This document shows positions 1 through 8,043 of a stretch of DNA of 64,000 nucleotides, piece after piece (positions within the stretch are counted from its first letter, which is position 1; the number at the start of each line of letters is the position of its first letter). The translations under genes were made by a program, and so were the position numbers. Origin of the DNA: Burkholderia sp. BCC0322. GTDB lineage: Bacteria; Pseudomonadota; Gammaproteobacteria; Burkholderiales; Burkholderiaceae. The stretch covers positions 124,001-188,000 of the forward strand of contig NZ_CADFDU010000012.1 in the NCBI RefSeq assembly GCF_902833045.1, read 5' to 3'. The notes below the pieces were generated by a model that was given only the letters and a program-made list of their open reading frames with translations, was not told the DNA's origin and searched no databases.

Positions 1-472
1 GCCAGCGAGCCGCACTTCGCATTGCGTAAAGGCGTGCCACGGAGACGCTCGGGTACCGCGCGAGCTTCAACTTATGACGCAATTCATCTACGGTAAGGCG
101 GTTGTAGTGAAAGCATGCGTCTGCACGCCAGCCCCTTTTCTGACGCGGCAAATAACTCATCTTCCACTCGGGCGACAAGAACTCTTCCATCGACGGAAAC
201 AGCCCCGCCGACCATGCTTGCGTATAGAGGCCGGCTGTAGTCAGCGCCATGTTCGAGAAGAGGGGCTTCGAGCCGAAGGCGTCCCAGGCCGTGCTCAAGC
301 TCAGCGGTCCGCTGGGTAGACTGGAGACCGCACGAGCGAGCTCGTCCTGCACGAGAGGGTTTTGAAGTACCCGGTCGCGCAGGCGTGCATAGCTCTCGGC
401 CGTAAGGGTTTGGTTTGATGGCGTTATCGGCTTGAGCGCTTTGCGGCGCGCACTGGTCTTGCAAGTATGCAT
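1..472 (-). CDS. Hypothetical protein, cut by the left window edge
   Basis: On the minus strand an open frame starts at the ATG whose A is at 472 and runs for about 157 codons to the window edge without a stop. The start MHTCKTSARRKALKPITPSN is basic. The middle is rich in S, L and P and contains a short aromatic patch (AWSAGLFPSMEEFLSPEWKM). A leucine- and arginine-rich stretch follows (LTVDELRHKLKLARYPSVSV). I recognise no family. It points the same way as the two genes at 530-1953 and could be the last gene of the same transcription unit, with a 57-base gap. That it codes is inferred from the long open frame and its ordinary composition. The overlapping frame at 84-464 on the same strand looks like its shadow. 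Confidence 0.5.
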   Translation of the reverse strand, partial: MHTCKTSARRKALKPITPSNQTLTAESYARLRDRVLQNPLVQDELARAVSSLPSGPLSLSTAWDAFGSKPLFSNMALTTAGLYTQAWSAGLFPSMEEFLSPEWKMSYLPRQKRGWRADACFHYNRLTVDELRHKLKLARYPSVSVARLYAMRSAARW

Positions 473-529
473 CGTGGTTCTCCGAGCGATATGCAAACGC
501 GGCGTCAGTTCGCCGATTGACGGCAATGG

Positions 530-1135
530 TTATTTTGTTTCTATGTGGTCAAGAATGCGGCGAGCGACCGAGCGAGCAGCGGATGGGTCAGCGAATTCGG
601 CTAGGTTGATAGCAAGCCGCGATACGCGGACGGATTCGAAGGAGGACGTCCTATGCCATCCGCCGTCAGACGTCGGGTAATCGGTGTTCATCCAAATCTT
701 GTGATACCAGTTGGTCCCTTGTGGAAGCGTTTCACGCGTCTGGAAGATGTACACGAGAAGCAGGCTCTCTGCAGTGTCGGCTGGAGCCGGTGTGTGTCCC
801 TCAAGTTCGTTCGTGTCAGATATCAGCCGAAATTCGAGCAGGAAGTCGCCTGCTTCCGGATTGTTCTCGGGCTCCTGATTGTCGCTGCTCACAGCCAGGA
901 ATAGATACGATGCCCCGAGCATTGGAAGGAAATGCTTTCCCGTACGTTTGCCGAACGGGTTGAGGTTATAGCTTCTTGGCGGCGAGTTTGGATAGTTTGC
1001 AGTGTAATAGTTCGCACCGACCTCCCGGGCGATATCGTTCACGAGCGTCAGGAGCGCAGACTGATAGTCCGCGAGGAGACGATAGGCCTTGCGTACGTCC
1101 TGCAGGACGTCGACCAGTTCATCGCGCGATGTCAT
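530..1135 (-). CDS. Hypothetical protein, partner of the upstream nuclease-like gene
   Basis: This encodes 201 residues of unknown function. Its ATG overlaps the stop of the 1132-1953 gene in an ATGA arrangement, so the two are probably translationally coupled and made together. The N-terminus (MTSRDELVDVLQDVRKAYRL) looks helical. The centre contains FGKRTGKHFLPMLGASYLFL, then an acidic segment with many E, N and D residues, and the last 40 residues look helical again. There is no signal peptide or membrane segment. The coupling to a PD-(D/E)XK-type protein inside an island full of restriction genes suggests a two-component defence or DNA-processing unit. This is inference from context only. 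Confidence 0.65.
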   Translation of the reverse strand: MTSRDELVDVLQDVRKAYRLLADYQSALLTLVNDIAREVGANYYTANYPNSPPRSYNLNPFGKRTGKHFLPMLGASYLFLAVSSDNQEPENNPEAGDFLLEFRLISDTNELEGHTPAPADTAESLLLVYIFQTRETLPQGTNWYHKIWMNTDYPTSDGGWHRTSSFESVRVSRLAINLAEFADPSAARSVARRILDHIETK

Positions 1136-1953
1136 TTGTGAAAGGAGAAGCTCTCGTAGTTAATGTTCAACCGCGGTAGGGCGGAAATTGGCGGGTGGGC
1201 GCGAACAGGCTGCCGGTCTGCCGATGCCGTGGAACAAGCATTTTGGGGGACTGCAAATGCGAGCTCGAACGCTTCTACGCCAAGATTGGCACTGTGAAGC
1301 TCGTGCAGACGCAAATCCGGCTCGCGGAGAAGCCCGTGGAATTTCAGTCCGGCCTCCACATCGTCCCGCATTCGTTGATATCCCGAATGCAAAAGCGCCA
1401 CCACACCGAACGCCTCGAGCATGTCCGTCCACTTGACGGCACGTATCGTTGCTTCGGCGAAGAGCCGCTCGCCAACAAGTTGTTCCTGCACTACTGCTTC
1501 GAACGCCGACGTCGATTCGGGCGACGTGTCCTGTCGGCCGCCGACAAGAAGCAGCACGAGGGGCAATTCGTCAGCTCGCGGTTCCCCAGCAGCTACGGCA
1601 AGTAGCTCTTGAACTGCCTGTGCTGCATATTGCAGGTCGGCTTGGTCCCAACGCTTCGCTTCGACGACAATCAATGCGTTCTCTGTCTCAAGAAGCACGT
1701 CCGGCTCTACGAGCCGTCCTTCGAGTTCGAAGCGCGGCCAAAACTCGATGCGTTCGATTCGCCCGAAAGGGGCGACGTCCTCTGGCAAGAGGGCTGTCCA
1801 GAACACCGAGAGCGCGTCGTCCGAGAGATATGAAACCCGCTCAAACACAAGAGAGGTCAGCAAGTCCTCCGAACCGGTAGCGTTGGAAAGCTGCTGGGCC
1901 ATTCCCTCTAACCCAGAGCCTCTGCGCTTTCCCTGCAAAATTGCGGTCAACAT
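1132..1953 (-). CDS. PD-(D/E)XK nuclease superfamily-like protein
   Basis: This is a 273-residue soluble protein. Residues 83-100 read as a PD-(D/E)XK core: EPDVLLE with the Asp at 85, then LIVVEAKR with the E-x-K pair at 98 and 100, followed by a helix containing QYAAQAVQELL. This arrangement is typical of restriction-like nucleases, in which the D, E and K bind metal and cut DNA. Family membership is therefore reasonable, but the substrate is unknown. The start at 1953 gives the longest frame. An ATG at 1902 (MAQQLSN) is an alternative that keeps the core. It overlaps the following gene by four bases and is transcribed away from the replication module. Confidence 0.65.
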   Translation of the reverse strand: MLTAILQGKRRGSGLEGMAQQLSNATGSEDLLTSLVFERVSYLSDDALSVFWTALLPEDVAPFGRIERIEFWPRFELEGRLVEPDVLLETENALIVVEAKRWDQADLQYAAQAVQELLAVAAGEPRADELPLVLLLVGGRQDTSPESTSAFEAVVQEQLVGERLFAEATIRAVKWTDMLEAFGVVALLHSGYQRMRDDVEAGLKFHGLLREPDLRLHELHSANLGVEAFELAFAVPQNACSTASADRQPVRAHPPISALPRLNINYESFSFHK

Positions 1954-2280
1954 GTGGTGTCTCGGCGCATTGGGCGCTTGTGAGTTTCTTGTTCAGCAAA
2001 CGGGCGCGGCGGTTTGCGCCAAGTCGAGCCGCCGCGGCGTTGACTCTACCATCCCAAATCATTCCGGTCTTCGACCCGAGTAGTCACGAAATGGCGACGG
2101 ACAGCTTCGCGGCGGCGCCGACTGTGACACTAACGAGGTACAAACACAGACCCCTCCCGTGACCGAGATATAAACGCGTCGCTCTACACGTGCCGTTACG
2201 TCGTCTGTTGGCACGTAACGGCACGTGTCGGCATCGAACGACCCTCGCGTGTCCCGAAAAACTGCTTCTCTGGGACCACC
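1954..2280. other. Divergent intergenic region between nuclease-like gene and AlpA/rep operon
   Basis: This 327-base stretch separates the leftward nuclease pair from the rightward alpA-repA-repC operon, so it should hold promoters for both. Apart from the large inverted repeat at 2186-2228, a TATAAA at about 2168 could be a -10 element of the rightward promoter, but I see no convincing -35. I see no gene in it. Confidence 0.5.
2186..2228. promoter_or_regulatory. Perfect 16-bp inverted repeat upstream of the AlpA-like gene
   Basis: ACACGTGCCGTTACGT at 2186-2201 is matched exactly by its reverse complement ACGTAACGGCACGTGT at 2213-2228, across an 11-base spacer. It ends 52 bases before the AlpA-like start codon. 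It is not followed by a T-run, so it is unlikely to be a terminator. Likely roles are an operator for the AlpA-like regulator or another island regulator, or a binding site in a replication or excision origin. The role is inferred; the repeat itself is directly visible. Confidence 0.7.
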
Positions 2281-2475
2281 ATGAAACTTCTCGACCTGGA
2301 CGAACTGGCCGCGCTTCTCGGCCGCAGCCCCGAAACCATAAAGAAAGACCTCCGCCGCAATCCTCTGGCGGTGCCGCCGCGGCTGCATATTCCGGGCACG
2401 AGATTGCTGCGCTGGCGCGAATGCGATGTCGACGCCTGGCTGGCCGAGCATGTCGCGGGAGGTGCGCAATGTTGA
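2281..2475 (+). CDS. AlpA/excisionase-like helix-turn-helix DNA-binding protein
   Basis: This 64-residue protein begins MKLLDLDELAALLGRSPETI, a typical winged helix-turn-helix start of the MerR/AlpA/excisionase type. The motif continues with a basic stretch (KKDLRRN) and ends with a tryptophan-rich segment (LLRWRECDVDAWL), which is common in these small proteins. Members activate or repress integrase and replication genes of islands and phages, or act as excision factors. Its stop codon overlaps the RepA start at 2469, so the two are coupled. A perfect inverted repeat ends 52 bases upstream and is a plausible binding site. Whether it controls rep genes, excision or both is not shown by the sequence. 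Confidence 0.75.
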   Translation: MKLLDLDELAALLGRSPETIKKDLRRNPLAVPPRLHIPGTRLLRWRECDVDAWLAEHVAGGAQC

Positions 2476-3425
2476 ATCTCGGTGCACTGAGGCTCGATAT
2501 CCGGTACACGCTGACTATGCCACCGCCCACGCTCGATTATGTCTTGCCCGGTTTGCTGGCAGGCACGGTCGGCCTGCTCGTCGCGCCTGGCGCGACCGGC
2601 AAGACCACGCTGCTCACACAACTCGCTTGCGATATCGCGGCGGGCATGCCGGTGGGCGGAGGTATCCTGACTTCGGGTTTGCCCGACCGGTCCGGCGAAC
2701 GCGTTGTCTTCTTTCTCGCGGAGGAATCGAAGGCAATCATGCATCACCGCTTGCAAGCCGCGCTTGCAGGCGTGTCAACGATGCCGGCGTTGCAGACGAA
2801 AGACAGTCGGGATTTTCTGGCAGAGCAGCTGGCGACGAACTTGCATGTCTACCCTTTAGCCGGGGTAGGGCCGCGATTGCACTGTGTTGAGGGCGTAGGC
2901 TCTACAAGTGATGGAGTGAAGCGGATGCTTGCGGCGTGTGAGGGGGCGAGATTGGTCATCATTGACCCTCTTCGGCGCTTTCATGCTGGCGAGGAAAATG
3001 ACTCTGGTCATATGTCGGCGGTCGTTTCCGCATTCGAGCAACTGGCACAGGAAACCGGTGCGGCGGTTGTCCTGTCGCATCATGCTAACCGAAGCTCGAT
3101 TTTCAATGGAGCTGGAGACCAGGCATCAGCGGCACGTGGTTCTTCGGCGTTGACGGATGGGGCGCGCTGGCAAGCGAATCTGTCCGGTATCTCGGACCGC
3201 ATGGCGTTGCTTTGCCGTGTTGCGGATGCCGAACGGCATTTGCATGTGCAACTCGATATCTCGAAGGCGAACTACGTGGCCACGAAAGAGTCCATTGTCC
3301 TGCGCAGGAATCCGGCGACGGGTGCGTTGGCGGTGTGGACACCGGGCATCGCGGACACGCGGAAAAGTCGTTCTCGCTCAGCGGCATCGGCTAAAAGCCG
3401 TAGGACGGCAGGGGCAATGGTATGA
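2469..3425 (+). CDS. repA: RepA-like replicative helicase / AAA_25-type ATPase
   Basis: This encodes 318 residues. The Walker A loop lies at residues 39-47 (APGATGKTT) and is followed by a RecA-fold core with LVIIDPLRRFH as Walker B. VVLSHHAN and ARGSSALTDGARWQ in the second half are typical of the hexameric RepA helicases of IncQ plasmids. RepA unwinds DNA at the origin together with the initiator RepC. I chose the ATG at 2469 because it overlaps the preceding stop and starts just before the conserved region; an in-frame extension to 2190 would run through the inverted repeat and the AlpA gene. It overlaps repC by four bases (ATGA). Similar proteins in islands are often labelled only as AAA family ATPase. 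Confidence 0.8.
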   Translation: MLNLGALRLDIRYTLTMPPPTLDYVLPGLLAGTVGLLVAPGATGKTTLLTQLACDIAAGMPVGGGILTSGLPDRSGERVVFFLAEESKAIMHHRLQAALAGVSTMPALQTKDSRDFLAEQLATNLHVYPLAGVGPRLHCVEGVGSTSDGVKRMLAACEGARLVIIDPLRRFHAGEENDSGHMSAVVSAFEQLAQETGAAVVLSHHANRSSIFNGAGDQASAARGSSALTDGARWQANLSGISDRMALLCRVADAERHLHVQLDISKANYVATKESIVLRRNPATGALAVWTPGIADTRKSRSRSAASAKSRRTAGAMV

Positions 3426-4402
3426 CGGCCACACCGCGGATTGTGCGATATGACCCATCGTTGTGCGCTGCGCCCGTCTTTCAGCCAGTATGGAGAGGCG
3501 AACGCCCGAAGCTCAACCTGAAATTCGACTTTGGTGGAGTCGTCTGGCGGTGGCGCGGACCGGAACAACTCGGCATCGGCGAACAGACGCTTTTGCTCGT
3601 ACTGCTCGAGCTCGCCGCAGAACAGTTGGGTAGTAGCGACGCTGGTGCAACACGTCACATTGAGTCGGCGCTGTACGAATTGAGTGAAAGTGGCCGTCCG
3701 CGAATCGCAAGACTTACCGTGAGCTTCTACGAACTGTGTCGTCGCTTGGGATGCTCGACCGGTGGCAGTGCCATGAAGCAGCGCCGGGCGGAACTCCAGC
3801 GACTGTCCGAAGTGACGGTCTGGATGAGGCGGGAAGACGCGGTCGAATTCCAATCGCGGCTGCTGAGGTGGGAGGTTGGAGACGACCAGGGCGTGACCGT
3901 CGTTCTCAACTGGCGTCTGGCAGATGTGCTGTTCGGCGGACAATATTCTCCGGTTTGCCTCGCGGAGCGGCTAAGTCTGCGTTCGGAGTGCGCACGTGCA
4001 GCACATTGCGCGTTGTCCCTTCGTGTTCGGCCGGGGAAGACAATGTCGTTTCATCCCGACACGCTGTCGACCTACATCTGGGGCAACGCCTCTAACTTAC
4101 CGCCGCACGGCCGAGTCGAGCAGTCCGGCACCGAATCGCCCGCCGCCGTGGCAAGGCGTCGGCGGCGCAAGCAGATGCTAGGCGCTCTTCTGGAAATCGC
4201 GTCACTGGCAACGTGGACCGTCAAGACGACCGCAAATGGCGCGGTGCAAATCACCCGACACCCACTTGTGAACGTGGATGCTTCTCCATTGTCGCGACCG
4301 ACGTTGCCAATTGCGGCGGGTGCGAGGTCGATTTCGCGTGCGCCCGAGGCTGATGCAGCCCCGGCGCCGGCGGCCGCAATCTGGCGGATATTTTCGGTTT
4401 AG
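3422..4402 (+). CDS. repC: RepC-like replication initiator
   Basis: This encodes 326 residues and starts in the stop codon of repA. The protein resembles the RepC initiators of IncQ-type plasmids: an N-terminal segment with LNLKFDFGG and LGIGEQTLLLVLLELA, then a winged-helix-like region (LTVSFYELCRRLGCSTGG) and a conserved section ending in RPGKTMSFHPDTLSTYIWG. RepC binds iterons in the origin and recruits RepA. Two 20-bp direct repeats lie 55 bases beyond its stop codon and are candidate iterons. The C-terminus is an Ala/Pro-rich tail. I saw no repB primase or mobilisation gene in the window, so the module would need a primase from elsewhere. Assignment rests on context plus overall resemblance. 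Confidence 0.75.
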   Translation: MTATPRIVRYDPSLCAAPVFQPVWRGERPKLNLKFDFGGVVWRWRGPEQLGIGEQTLLLVLLELAAEQLGSSDAGATRHIESALYELSESGRPRIARLTVSFYELCRRLGCSTGGSAMKQRRAELQRLSEVTVWMRREDAVEFQSRLLRWEVGDDQGVTVVLNWRLADVLFGGQYSPVCLAERLSLRSECARAAHCALSLRVRPGKTMSFHPDTLSTYIWGNASNLPPHGRVEQSGTESPAAVARRRRRKQMLGALLEIASLATWTVKTTANGAVQITRHPLVNVDASPLSRPTLPIAAGARSISRAPEADAAPAPAAAIWRIFSV

Positions 4403-4436
4403 TCGACTGCCCCACACGAGCCCTGTGCCGGTCATG

Positions 4437-4498
4437 ATATGACGTGAGGGGCGCGTCGTAACCACGTCATATTGCGTACGTAACCACGTCACATTGCG
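4437..4498. repeat. Two 20-bp iteron-like direct repeats with an inverted half-copy
   Basis: CGTAACCACGTCAYATTGCG occurs at 4457-4476 and again at 4479-4498, with one base difference and a two-base spacer, so the period is 22 bp. ATATGACGTG at 4437-4446 is the exact reverse complement of CACGTCATAT at 4463-4472 in the first copy. IncQ plasmids are known for 20-bp iterons at 22-bp spacing. Position directly after an IncQ-like repC makes this a candidate RepC-binding origin. Only two full copies are present. Confidence 0.65.
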
Positions 4499-4565
4499 AT
4501 TGGTGGCTCTGCGTAGTCGATTGATTCGTAAGGTTTTTTCAGGCGACGCGAGCTGCGTACTATTC

Positions 4566-4790
4566 TCATCTACCTGAAAGAGTGTTTGTCTTTCAAGGAG
4601 GTCGATGCCTCGCCCTGAGGGGCTCGGAGGTTGAGGCGGGTTCACGCTCAAGCGCGCTCCTTGATGAAACAGGCCAAGAGCTTCATAAGGAAGCGAAGGC
4701 CTGGTTATGCACTGGGAGGGCGTTGCCCTCCTAGAGCAGGAGTACCTGGCAGTGAGCGACGGGTTCGGACATCGGTTTTTGTAGAAGGCC
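4566..4790 (+). ncRNA. Candidate structured non-coding RNA (or structured leader)
   Basis: Several nested stems are visible on the plus strand: TGAAAGA with TCTTTCA at about 4574-4597; CAGGCC with GGCCTG enclosing GCTTC/GAAGC at about 4670-4705; and GGAGGGC-GTT-GCCCTCC at about 4717-4733. An AAGGAGG sequence near 4596 is followed by ATG at 4604 and a possible nine-codon peptide (MPRPEGLGG), which could be a leader. A T-run (ggttttt) near 4775-4782 could mark the 3' end, but no strong hairpin precedes it. I cannot match it to a known RNA family. Strand and ends are guesses from the stems. Confidence 0.35.
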
Positions 4791-5150
4791 TCCTTCATGG
4801 GGCGATAACCCCTGCCATGCCTTTCTGACTTTCGCACGTGCATGGGTTGGGCACCTGGCATGGCCGCGAGGCTGTCGCGGTCGCAAGGCAACTTGTCCAT
4901 AGTCGCCGGCGCTGCCAGGCCTCCGCTGGACGCCGTTCTACGGCCAGATAGCCTGCTGCGCTACGAACGGCGGTGGAACCGGCGAACGAACAGGGCAGGT
5001 CACGTAAGCCAGTCACGACGACATGTGACCGGTGGCAGAGGTCGGGAGTGTAGTCGGGGGCTGGGGGGCCACGGGCCGGGGGGGCGCGAGTAGAATTGTG
5101 TCGATTCGCATCCGGTGGTACCGGGCCGCGCATTATTCCAAATGCATATC

Positions 5151-6737
5151 ATGAACCAAGACCTAAAAAAGACCCTGTGGGCCGCCGCCGACAAGCTGCG
5201 CGCTTCCATGGACGCGGCCGAGTACAAGCACATTGTGCTCGGCCTGATTTTCCTCAAATACATTTCGGACGCGTTTGACGAACGGCGTGCGCAGCTCTCG
5301 GCGGCTTTTGCAGACGAAAACGACGACCTGTATTTGCCCGACGCGGCAGACCATGCCGAGGCTCTGGAAGAGCGCGACTATTACACGATGGCAAACGTCT
5401 TTTGGGTGCCTGCGGCGGCACGCTGGGAGACGCTGCGCGCGCAGGCCAAGCAGGCCGATATTGGCGTGCGGATTGACGCGGCGCTCGAAGCCATCGAGGC
5501 CGACAACCCGCGCCTGAAAGGCATCCTCGATAAGCGCTTTGGCCGCACGCAGCTCGAACCAGGCAAGCTCGGCGAGCTGGTAGACCTGATTTCGAAGATT
5601 GGCTTTGGCGAAGGCCACCACGCGAAAGACCTGTTGGGCGAGGTGTACGAATACTTCCTCGGGCAGTTCGCTACCGCCGAAGGCAAGAAGGGTGGGCAGT
5701 TCTACACGCCCGCCTCGGTCGTGCGCGTGCTGGTCGAGGTGCTGGCCCCGCATCAGGGGCGCGTCTATGACCCGTGCTGCGGTTCGGGCGGCATGTTCGT
5801 GCAGGGCGAGAAGTTCATCGAATCACACGGCGGGCGCGCGGACGACATCAGCATCTATGGTCAGGAAGCCAACCCGACCACCTGGCGTCTGGTTGCCATG
5901 AATCTGGCGATTCGAGGTTTCGCTGCGGACCTGGGCAAAGAGCCCGCCGACACATTTCACCGCGACCAGCACCCGGACTTGCGCGCCGATTACGTCCTCG
6001 CGAACCCGCCGTTCAACATCAGCGACTGGGGCGGTGAGCGTCTGGCAGATGACCGGCGCTGGGCACATGGCACGCCTCCCGCAGGTAACGCGAACTACGC
6101 TTGGCTCCAGCATATCCTGCACCACCTGAGCCCGCGCGGTCAGGCAGGCGTAGTGCTCGCAAACGGCAGCATGAGCAGCAATCAGAACAGCGAAGGCGAG
6201 ATTCGCCGTGCGATGGTTGAGGCCGATGTGGTTGACGTCATGGTTGCCCTGCCGCCGCAACTGTTTCTGAACACACAGATTCCAGCTTGCCTTTGGTTTC
6301 TCGCCAAAGACAAGAGCGGCGCATCGATGCCTGGTGCCAAGCCTGGGCGTGACCGGCGCGGCGAGGTGCTGTTCATCGACGCACGCAAGCTCGGGCGAAT
6401 GGAATCGCGCGTGGTGCGGGTGTTCGATGACGAGGACATCGCCAAGATTGCCGCGACGGTGCATCGCTGGCGTGCTGACGGCGAAGATGGAACCGATGAA
6501 ACATATACCGATGTACCGGGCTTCTGTCGTGCGGTGAAGCTGGCCGAGATTGCCGGGCATGGGTACGTGCTGACCCCGGGCCGCTATGTCGGCGCGGAAG
6601 AAACAGAAGATGACGACGAGGCGTTCGACGAGAAGATGGACCGGTTGACGGCACAGCTCGCCGAGCAGATGGCGAAGGGGGCGGAGTTGGATATCGCGAT
6701 TCGGGAAAAACTTGCAGGAATGGGTTATGCAGTGTGA
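5151..6737 (+). CDS. hsdM: Type I restriction-modification system, methyltransferase subunit HsdM
   Basis: This encodes 528 residues. The N-terminal HsdM helical domain starts [20 protein letters not shown]. The S-adenosylmethionine motif is at about 205-216 ([12 protein letters not shown]) and the N6-adenine catalytic motif NPPF at 285-288. It methylates adenine in the sequence recognised by HsdS, and as the M2S complex with HsdR it forms the restriction enzyme. The ATG at 5151 gives the usual family start; ATGs at 5142 and 5115 in the same frame are less likely, and none has a strong ribosome-binding site. It is the first gene of a tight operon, and its end overlaps hsdS by 11 bases. Confidence 0.95.
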   Translation: MNQDLKKTLWAAADKLRASMDAAEYKHIVLGLIFLKYISDAFDERRAQLSAAFADENDDLYLPDAADHAEALEERDYYTMANVFWVPAAARWETLRAQAKQADIGVRIDAALEAIEADNPRLKGILDKRFGRTQLEPGKLGELVDLISKIGFGEGHHAKDLLGEVYEYFLGQFATAEGKKGGQFYTPASVVRVLVEVLAPHQGRVYDPCCGSGGMFVQGEKFIESHGGRADDISIYGQEANPTTWRLVAMNLAIRGFAADLGKEPADTFHRDQHPDLRADYVLANPPFNISDWGGERLADDRRWAHGTPPAGNANYAWLQHILHHLSPRGQAGVVLANGSMSSNQNSEGEIRRAMVEADVVDVMVALPPQLFLNTQIPACLWFLAKDKSGASMPGAKPGRDRRGEVLFIDARKLGRMESRVVRVFDDEDIAKIAATVHRWRADGEDGTDETYTDVPGFCRAVKLAEIAGHGYVLTPGRYVGAEETEDDDEAFDEKMDRLTAQLAEQMAKGAELDIAIREKLAGMGYAV

Positions 6738-8043
6738 GTGGCGCGAGACAACTATAGGTGCCGTTTGCAGCCGCGTTTTCTCCGGGGGCACGCCGACTTC
6801 AACGAATCCCGCCTTTTACGGTGGCGGCATCCCATGGCTGCGTACGAAAGAAGTGAACTATGGCAAGGTCCACAGCACAGAGCAGACAATCACAGAAGCA
6901 GGTCTTGTCGCGTCATCGGCCAAGATGGTTCCTATCAACACCGTTATTGTCGCGATGTATGGAAACGGTGATACAGCGGGTCGCGCGGCGATAGCAAAGG
7001 TCCCGCTCACGACGAATCAAGCATGCTGCAATTTAGTTGTCGATTCCTCAAAGGCCGACTACCGATTTGTCTACTACTATGTGCGTTCACGCTACCAATC
7101 ACTGGTCGACCTAAAAAATGGTGGTGCTCAGCAGAATTTGAACGCTCAGTTGATAAAGGCATTTCCCCTGTATCTGCCATCTCTAACTCTGCAGGCTGAG
7201 ATTGCAGATGTTCTTGAAGCTCTCGATGACCGCATTGAGCTCCTGCGCCAAACCAACGCTACGCTCGAATCCATCGCCCAAGCTCTGTTCAAGAGCTGGT
7301 TCATCGACTTCGACCCGGTGCGTGCGAAGGTCGAAGGCCGCGAGCCGGAAGGCATGGATGCAGAAACGGCTTCGCTGTTTCCCGATTCGTTCGAAGATTC
7401 GACGTTGGGGGAGATTCCGAGGGGGTGGAAAATATCGGAAATCGGTCAAGTTGCCCAATGCGTTGGCGGCGGGACGCCCAGCACGAAAGAAAGCAATTTT
7501 TGGGAACCGGCGATTCATCATTGGACATCGCCAAAGGACTTGTCCGGCAACTTATCTCCGGTGCTACTGAACACTGAGCGGCGCATATCAGATGCAGGGC
7601 TGGCGAAGGTTAGCAGCGGACTACTACCAGTCGGCACCTTGCTAATGTCATCCCGTGCGCCTATCGGCTATTTGGCAGTTGCGCAGATTTCTCTTGCAGT
7701 GAATCAAGGATATATCGCGATGCTTCCGGGTGGAGTTTTGCCCACGCCATATCTGTATTTCTGGTGCAAAGCTAACATGGATGCCATAAAGCAGAAAGCC
7801 AACGGCTCAACGTTTATGGAGATTAGCAAATCGGCATTTCGCCCGATTCCGTTGATTGTGCCGCCTCGCGACATTGTCGAGTGCTTTTCCATACTTTCTG
7901 GCAGTGTGTTTGACCGCATTACGGCAGGGGAAAAGCAGCGTCTTGCGCTTGAGGAAATACGCGACACGCTTCTCCCTCGTCTAATCTCCGGCAAACTCCG
8001 CCTCCCCGAAGCGGAGGCCCAAATGAATGAGGCCCTCGCATGA
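6727..8043 (+). CDS. hsdS: Type I restriction-modification system, specificity subunit HsdS
   Basis: This encodes 438 residues with two target-recognition halves. The first begins near [19 protein letters not shown] and ends with the long-helix repeat around [20 protein letters not shown]. The second begins near [19 protein letters not shown] and ends with a similar helix ([19 protein letters not shown]). The paired GGTP openings and central and distal coiled helices are the standard HsdS layout for recognising a bipartite DNA sequence. The recognised site cannot be read from the sequence. The start at 6727 is the ATG nearest the conserved beginning and lies inside the last codons of hsdM. 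The stop overlaps the following gene by four bases. Confidence 0.93.
   Translation: MQCEWRETTIGAVCSRVFSGGTPTSTNPAFYGGGIPWLRTKEVNYGKVHSTEQTITEAGLVASSAKMVPINTVIVAMYGNGDTAGRAAIAKVPLTTNQACCNLVVDSSKADYRFVYYYVRSRYQSLVDLKNGGAQQNLNAQLIKAFPLYLPSLTLQAEIADVLEALDDRIELLRQTNATLESIAQALFKSWFIDFDPVRAKVEGREPEGMDAETASLFPDSFEDSTLGEIPRGWKISEIGQVAQCVGGGTPSTKESNFWEPAIHHWTSPKDLSGNLSPVLLNTERRISDAGLAKVSSGLLPVGTLLMSSRAPIGYLAVAQISLAVNQGYIAMLPGGVLPTPYLYFWCKANMDAIKQKANGSTFMEISKSAFRPIPLIVPPRDIVECFSILSGSVFDRITAGEKQRLALEEIRDTLLPRLISGKLRLPEAEAQMNEALA

Larger units (their letters stand above)
4403..5150. other. Long non-coding stretch between repC and hsdM
   Basis: These 748 bases hold no convincing gene. The left part carries two iteron-like repeats, and the middle (about 4566-4790) is dense in hairpins. 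Further right are GGGGCGATAACCCC (about 4799-4812) and a GGTCAC/GTGACC inverted repeat at 4998-5003 and 5025-5030, the latter possibly an operator for the hsd operon. A G-rich tract at about 5050-5090 precedes hsdM. Short open frames here have no convincing coding signature. Confidence 0.6.

Noticed and set aside
84-464. Minus-strand frame MQDQCAPQSA...
   Set aside because: It overlaps the better partial gene at 1-472 in another frame and has shadow-like composition.
4631-4828. Small plus-strand frame in the rep-hsd gap
   Set aside because: It runs through several hairpins and has no good ribosome-binding site or family match. The structured-RNA explanation fits better.
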